Positions 61,281 through 64,000 of a DNA stretch of 64,000 nt are shown here, piece by piece. The DNA comes from Pseudobutyrivibrio sp. MD2005. Its GTDB lineage: Bacteria; Bacillota; Clostridia; Lachnospirales; Lachnospiraceae. The notes below the pieces were generated by a model. That model was not told where the DNA came from. It saw only the letters and a list, made by a program, of their open reading frames with translations, and searched no databases. Positions within the stretch are counted from its first letter, which is position 1. Each line of letters begins with the position of its first letter. The DNA is taken from assembly GCF_000621865.1 (NCBI RefSeq), contig NZ_KK211359.1, forward strand, positions 242,440 to 306,439, read 5' to 3'. Made by a program: the position numbers and the translations under genes.

Positions 61281-61434
61281 TTCTCTCACTCTCCAATTCA
61301 TCAAACATTCCAACTATATCTTCATGTGAAACAGTTCTAGCATCATCGACAACAACAATTCTTCTAATACCTACGCGATTTAATATTTCCATAAATTCGT
61401 CGAAGTTTTTGGGGCCATTATTGTTATTACTCAT
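61267..61434 (-). CDS. 55-residue protein, receiver-like strand
   Basis: The small gene has an excellent AAGGAGG site 7 bp before ATG. The product, MSNNNNGPKNFDEFMEILN then IRRIVVVDDARTVSHEDIV and an acidic end, is too short for a full domain, but RIVVVDDA resembles the first strand and acidic pair of a response-regulator receiver domain. It may be the leftover N-terminus of a larger gene. Its end overlaps the next gene by 14 bp. Confidence 0.55.
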   Translation of the reverse strand: MSNNNNGPKNFDEFMEILNRVGIRRIVVVDDARTVSHEDIVGMFDELESERNESS

Positions 61435-61467
61435 ACTCAAACCTCCTTGTTTAAATGCTTGTTTTCA

Positions 61468-61701
61468 CTAATCTATAACTTTTGCTTTATCAATGATTAA
61501 TTCAAGCAATTTCTTGCCAAAAGCTTTATCTTCATTACTATCCATGCATTCTGAAGAAATAGTCCAACCAAACTCTGAAGAATAACTGATATCATACTGT
61601 CCAAAACCTATACTAGAACTCCAAGAAATGAGTAATCCATCTCCTATAAATTCCACTTCATCTACTTGAAGATTTATTTCATTCACATCATGTTTTCTCA
61701 T
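61468..61701 (-). CDS. Small unknown protein
   Basis: 77 residues: MRKHDVNEINLQVDEVEF, DGLLISWSSSIGFGQYDI, and an acidic/helical end. It predicts as a small beta-rich domain. No family recognised. AGGAGG lies 8 bp before ATG. A T-rich terminator hairpin (61769-61802) separates it from the SLOG gene upstream, so it may start its own transcript. Confidence 0.5.
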   Translation of the reverse strand: MRKHDVNEINLQVDEVEFIGDGLLISWSSSIGFGQYDISYSSEFGWTISSECMDSNEDKAFGKKLLELIIDKAKVID

Positions 61702-61768
61702 ACGTACTACCTCCTAAAACTACAATTCTCTAAAAAATTTATATCTACCTGTTTGGTAATATAAATAT

Positions 61769-61802
61769 AAAAAAAAAGATGGGTAAAAATACTCCCATCT
61801 CT
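61769..61802 (-). terminator. Rho-independent terminator (copy 1)
   Basis: AGATGGG (61777-61783) pairs with CCCATCT (61794-61800). On the - strand the stem is followed by about nine T. The hairpin and the ~60 bp next to it closely resemble 62413-62490, where the same hairpin ends the intact phosphoesterase gene. Confidence 0.75.
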
Positions 61803-61810
61803 ATGATTTG

Positions 61811-61860
61811 TTATAAAATTCTTTTCATTTGTTCTTATAGCAGTAACTCATCTATAGCGT
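61811..61860 (-). pseudogene. 3'-end remnant of a second metallophosphoesterase copy
   Basis: The - strand reads AIDELLL, stop, EQMKRIL, stop, against EELLLYEQIIRIL, stop in the intact gene ending at 62458. The downstream terminator is duplicated as well. This is a tail left from a duplicated or recombined copy; the rest of that copy is absent. Confidence 0.6.
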
Positions 61861-61891
61861 TGGTTATACACCGTAAATTCATTCTTTTTTC

Positions 61892-62380
61892 TTACCTTAT
61901 CAAAACAATATCTTTGCGGTGTTGCTTAGCATATTGAATTGTTTCTTTCGTTCCTCCAGGTGCTCCTGTATAAACCGCAATTAATCGTTTGGAATGATCT
62001 ACCATCCATTCATTGCGTTTAAAAAATGCACTCCTACCAGGTCTGTCACATACAAAAGTTACCCCGTTAGCCGCCTTTAGAACAGCATGATATCTTTTGT
62101 GCCATTCCTTCTCCCATCTATTTTCCATACCACGGAATGCCACAGCTGAGAAAAGTCTGATTCCTTTATTTTTCATCTCGCTCCTGACTTTAAGCACAAT
62201 CTCAGCAGCCCAAAGATCCACACCTCTTTGCATACCAGAAATAAAATCGGTATAACCATCAGCTACAGCCTTTCTAATTTGATATTCAAGCCATTCCTGG
62301 ACTTTATCTTCTGGCATATCCAGGCGTTCCGGCCTGTGCCCTGTAAACGATACAGCTCGTTCTATGTCTATCTTCAACAT
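61892..62380 (-). CDS. SLOG-family protein (DUF1273/YpsA-like)
   Basis: The 162-residue single Rossmann-like domain belongs to the SLOG superfamily, which binds nucleotides or nucleotide-derived ligands. Signatures are VSFTGHRPERL at the start, FISGMQRGVDLWAAEIV (the Gly/Arg ligand loop) and ERWHKRYHAVL-like helices, ending with VYTGAPGGTKETIQYAK. YpsA-type proteins are linked to division and stress, and other SLOG proteins to phage defence. AAAGGAG precedes ATG. It lies between two phosphoesterase-related sequences. Confidence 0.85.
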   Translation of the reverse strand: MLKIDIERAVSFTGHRPERLDMPEDKVQEWLEYQIRKAVADGYTDFISGMQRGVDLWAAEIVLKVRSEMKNKGIRLFSAVAFRGMENRWEKEWHKRYHAVLKAANGVTFVCDRPGRSAFFKRNEWMVDHSKRLIAVYTGAPGGTKETIQYAKQHRKDIVLIR

Positions 62381-62414
62381 ATACCTCTCCTTTACTTTTT
62401 TTGTAACATTAGTA

Positions 62415-62449
62415 TAAAAAAAGAGATGGGCAAAATTATTCCCATCTCT
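62415..62449 (-). terminator. Rho-independent terminator (copy 2)
   Basis: AGAGATGGG (62422-62430) pairs with CCCATCTCT (62441-62449). On the - strand it is followed by a run of T (62415-62421). It directly follows the stop of the phosphoesterase gene. Confidence 0.75.
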
Positions 62450-62457
62450 AAGATTTG

Positions 62458-63213
62458 TTACAAGATTCTTATTATTTGTTCGTAAAGCAGTAACTCCTCA
62501 GCAGAACACTGCTTATTATCATGGTAATGACCAAAAAACCACTTTTTAAAACTAACACTTTGTTTTATATCTTCAAGATAATTAGTTTGTTTGTCTGGTT
62601 TATATTTACCAAAGCTAAACATTGCTTGAGTAGATGAAGCACAGCAATGTGTAACGATAAAATCAACAGTATTATCGTATTTACGTAGGCTATCCAATCC
62701 CTCTGCCATTTCCTCTGTGCTTGCCAGTTCTTGTTCCCACCAGCTAATATGATTAATACGATATGGAATCCATTCCCTATCTAGATGTTTCTTTTTCTTA
62801 TGAAAGTCAGGCATATTCACATCTAGAATTCCACCATCTATGTCATGGCTGCTGGCTCCACCAAAGGTAAAGAACGTTTTGTCATCAATTAGAAAGATTT
62901 GCCCTCTCATCAAATGAATTACAGAATCCCTTATCTTATGAACTTTTCCACCATGCCAAACTTCAACTGGATATGAATATAATCTGTCGAAGTTTTCATG
63001 GTTTCCATCAATAAAAAGAGTAGTAAACGGCTTATCCTCTAGCCAATCCATATTGTACTTTTCTTGACGTGATTCCTCATCTTTTGCCCAGACTCCGCCA
63101 AAATCTCCACAGATAATGACATAATCGTCTTTAGTCATTTCTTTTTGCTCTGGAAAATTCTTAGTACTAAATCTTCTAAAATCCGAATGACAATCGCCTG
63201 TTACAAAAATCAT
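62458..63213 (-). CDS. Metallophosphoesterase (calcineurin-like)
   Basis: The 251-residue enzyme has all five metal motifs: D-x-H in VTGDCHSDFRRF, GD-x2-G in IICGDFGGVWAKD, GNHEN in FIDGNHENFDRLY, His in VTHCCAS and GHYH in KWFFGHYHDN. It should hydrolyse a phosphomono- or diester, possibly a nucleotide, RNA or protein; the substrate is open. ATG at 63213 is used because GGAGG lies 9 bp before it, whereas the TTG at 63231 overlaps that site. It follows the upstream gene by ~20 bp. Confidence 0.88.
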   Translation of the reverse strand: MIFVTGDCHSDFRRFSTKNFPEQKEMTKDDYVIICGDFGGVWAKDEESRQEKYNMDWLEDKPFTTLFIDGNHENFDRLYSYPVEVWHGGKVHKIRDSVIHLMRGQIFLIDDKTFFTFGGASSHDIDGGILDVNMPDFHKKKKHLDREWIPYRINHISWWEQELASTEEMAEGLDSLRKYDNTVDFIVTHCCASSTQAMFSFGKYKPDKQTNYLEDIKQSVSFKKWFFGHYHDNKQCSAEELLLYEQIIRIL

Positions 63214-63233
63214 ATCAGAAGGTACCTCCAAAA

Positions 63234-63806
63234 CTAATTACCCCAATTCCATCCCGTTGCATCATAACAATATTTATAATGCTTGGAATTATCTGTAATC
63301 CATTTTATATTATCTGCGACTGCCTGCAAATCAAAAGTCTTGATAATAAGTTCTTTTGATTCATCATCTTCAAAAATTATAGGATTTGCAAATATTCTTA
63401 CCTTGCCATTTTTAATTTCAACTCTGCCACGAGGGTAATAATTGTATGTATGTTTGTTAGAATCCTTTTGTTTTTCCCATTCTATCTTATGATTATAGTT
63501 TTCTCCAGATTTCGAGCTGAAATAGGCTTTTTCCAGAGGGGTACCATTGATGTCACACTCAACCATCACAGGATATAAATTGTAATAATACAGATTATCG
63601 TCACCGTAGACCTTTTTCCACCAGAAGATTCCTTTTTTCATTTCAGATACTCCATCTACTACAATATATTTATGGTTAATACCCCTTACAGCCAGTAAGG
63701 AATTATCCATCTTGTTGCTTAGCTGTATAATGGTGGAGCAATCGGTATGTCGGCCTTCCTTCTTGGACTTAGCGTCCGTTAAATAGACTGATAACCAGCT
63801 CCTCAT
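63234..63806 (-). CDS. Unknown protein at the IS110 border
   Basis: Up to 190 residues. The part from MDNSLLAVRGINHKYIV (63710) onward looks like a natural protein: beta-rich, Tyr/Trp/Lys-rich, with FWWKKVYGDDNLYYYNLYPV and PRGRVEIKNGKVRI. The first ~32 residues (MRSWLSVYLTDAKSKKEGRH) lie in DNA that may belong to the left end of the IS110 element, so the real start is uncertain (63710 or ATG near 63641). No family recognised. A phosphoesterase gene follows within 20 bp. Confidence 0.45.
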   Translation of the reverse strand: MRSWLSVYLTDAKSKKEGRHTDCSTIIQLSNKMDNSLLAVRGINHKYIVVDGVSEMKKGIFWWKKVYGDDNLYYYNLYPVMVECDINGTPLEKAYFSSKSGENYNHKIEWEKQKDSNKHTYNYYPRGRVEIKNGKVRIFANPIIFEDDESKELIIKTFDLQAVADNIKWITDNSKHYKYCYDATGWNWGN

Positions 63807-63933
63807 TTGCAGCGTTCGTTTTATGCAGGTTGAACTGCCTTGGGTACGTTCGTGTCACACCACAGTAGATAGAATAGGCAATGAGTAAAACTGGTACTTA
63901 TCCATTGCAATAATCTTAAGGAGTGACAAATTT
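63807..63933 (+). mobile_element. Left-end non-coding region of an IS110-family element
   Basis: The DNA between the divergent unknown gene and the transposase start should be the left end of the IS. It contains a hairpin built from GCAATG (63878-63883) and CATTGC (63903-63908) with AGTA/TACT inside, and a smaller GCAG/CTGC stem near 63817. In IS110 elements this region encodes the bridge RNA. The outer boundary of the IS cannot be fixed from this side alone. Confidence 0.5.
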
Positions 63934-64000
63934 ATGAACGCAGTAGGTATCGATGTTTCTAAGGGAAAAAGTATGGTTGCAATCATGAGACCTTTCGGTG
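63934..64000 (+). CDS. IS110-family transposase, N-terminus (continues outside window)
   Basis: The 22 visible residues begin MNAVGIDVSKGKSMVAIM, the N-terminal strand of the DEDD (RuvC-like) domain with its first catalytic Asp in GIDVSK, a hallmark of IS110 recombinases. AAGGAG lies ~10 bp before ATG. The rest of the gene is outside the window. Confidence 0.85.
   Translation, partial: MNAVGIDVSKGKSMVAIMRPFG

Overview
The window looks like a chromosome segment of a low-G+C, anaerobic clostridial bacterium, most likely a Lachnospiraceae member of the Butyrivibrio/Pseudobutyrivibrio type. The evidence is the A+T-rich coding sequence, strong Shine-Dalgarno sites with some TTG/GTG starts, formate-tetrahydrofolate ligase, an mreBCD-PBP2-minC-rodA-mgsA cell-shape cluster, a yggS-sepF pair, and an AmmeMemoRadiSam gene set. 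The species assignment is inference. No rRNA or tRNA gene was seen.

Bases 1-38,390 are an ordered core block, nearly all on the + strand and tightly packed. It holds the end of glgA, an FtsK/SpoIIIE DNA translocase, fhs, a zinc-ribbon/TPR membrane protein, a 611-bp imperfect palindrome, rlmH, a pyrimidine-nucleoside phosphorylase, phoH, a degenerate PgpH-like HD membrane protein, ybeY, a DUF3048 lipoprotein, a SpoVB-like flippase and two FAD oxidoreductases. These are followed by mutS-mutL-miaA, a methionine gamma-lyase-like PLP enzyme, mreB-mreC-mreD-PBP2-minC-rodA-mgsA-DacF-like carboxypeptidase, a small P-loop protein, an HlyD-like adaptor, yggS-sepF and aroB-lspA-rluD-TSCPD. Two features of this block stand out: minC is present without minD/minE, and MgsA lacks the usual catalytic Asp.

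Bases 38,384-50,000 are a transition zone of mobile and decaying DNA. A single XerS-like tyrosine recombinase has a perfect 15-6-15 dyad upstream. A G+C-richer MFS transporter and an IS30-family element lie between related repeat sequences. A short-chain dehydrogenase carries an internal deletion. Four 75-bp hairpin repeats follow, then a RelB/DinJ-YoeB pair with a frameshifted toxin, a perfect 21-bp hairpin, and a 301-bp MITE-like element. Next come a DUF134-NifX fusion behind a double operator, a YeiH/LysR pair, an HPP-like membrane protein, and broken DUF4186 and Dabb genes.

Bases 50,000-56,130 hold a NYN/PIN-type protein that reads through a terminator, a two-repeat lipoprotein, a flavodoxin/zinc-ribbon gene broken by a nonsense codon, small zinc-ribbon and unknown proteins, a GNAT acetyltransferase, and the Memo-AMMECR1 fusion with its radical SAM partner.

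Bases 56,450-63,806 are an accessory island entirely on the - strand. It contains a possible SLOG-like N-domain protein, two orphan proteins, an alpha/beta-hydrolase-like protein without its nucleophile serine, several small unknown proteins (one of 55 residues), a DUF1273 SLOG protein, a complete metallophosphoesterase and two decayed relatives of it. The window ends inside an IS110-family element. This island, the 611-bp palindrome, the recombinase/dyad pair and the 75-bp repeats are the best places to look for something undescribed.
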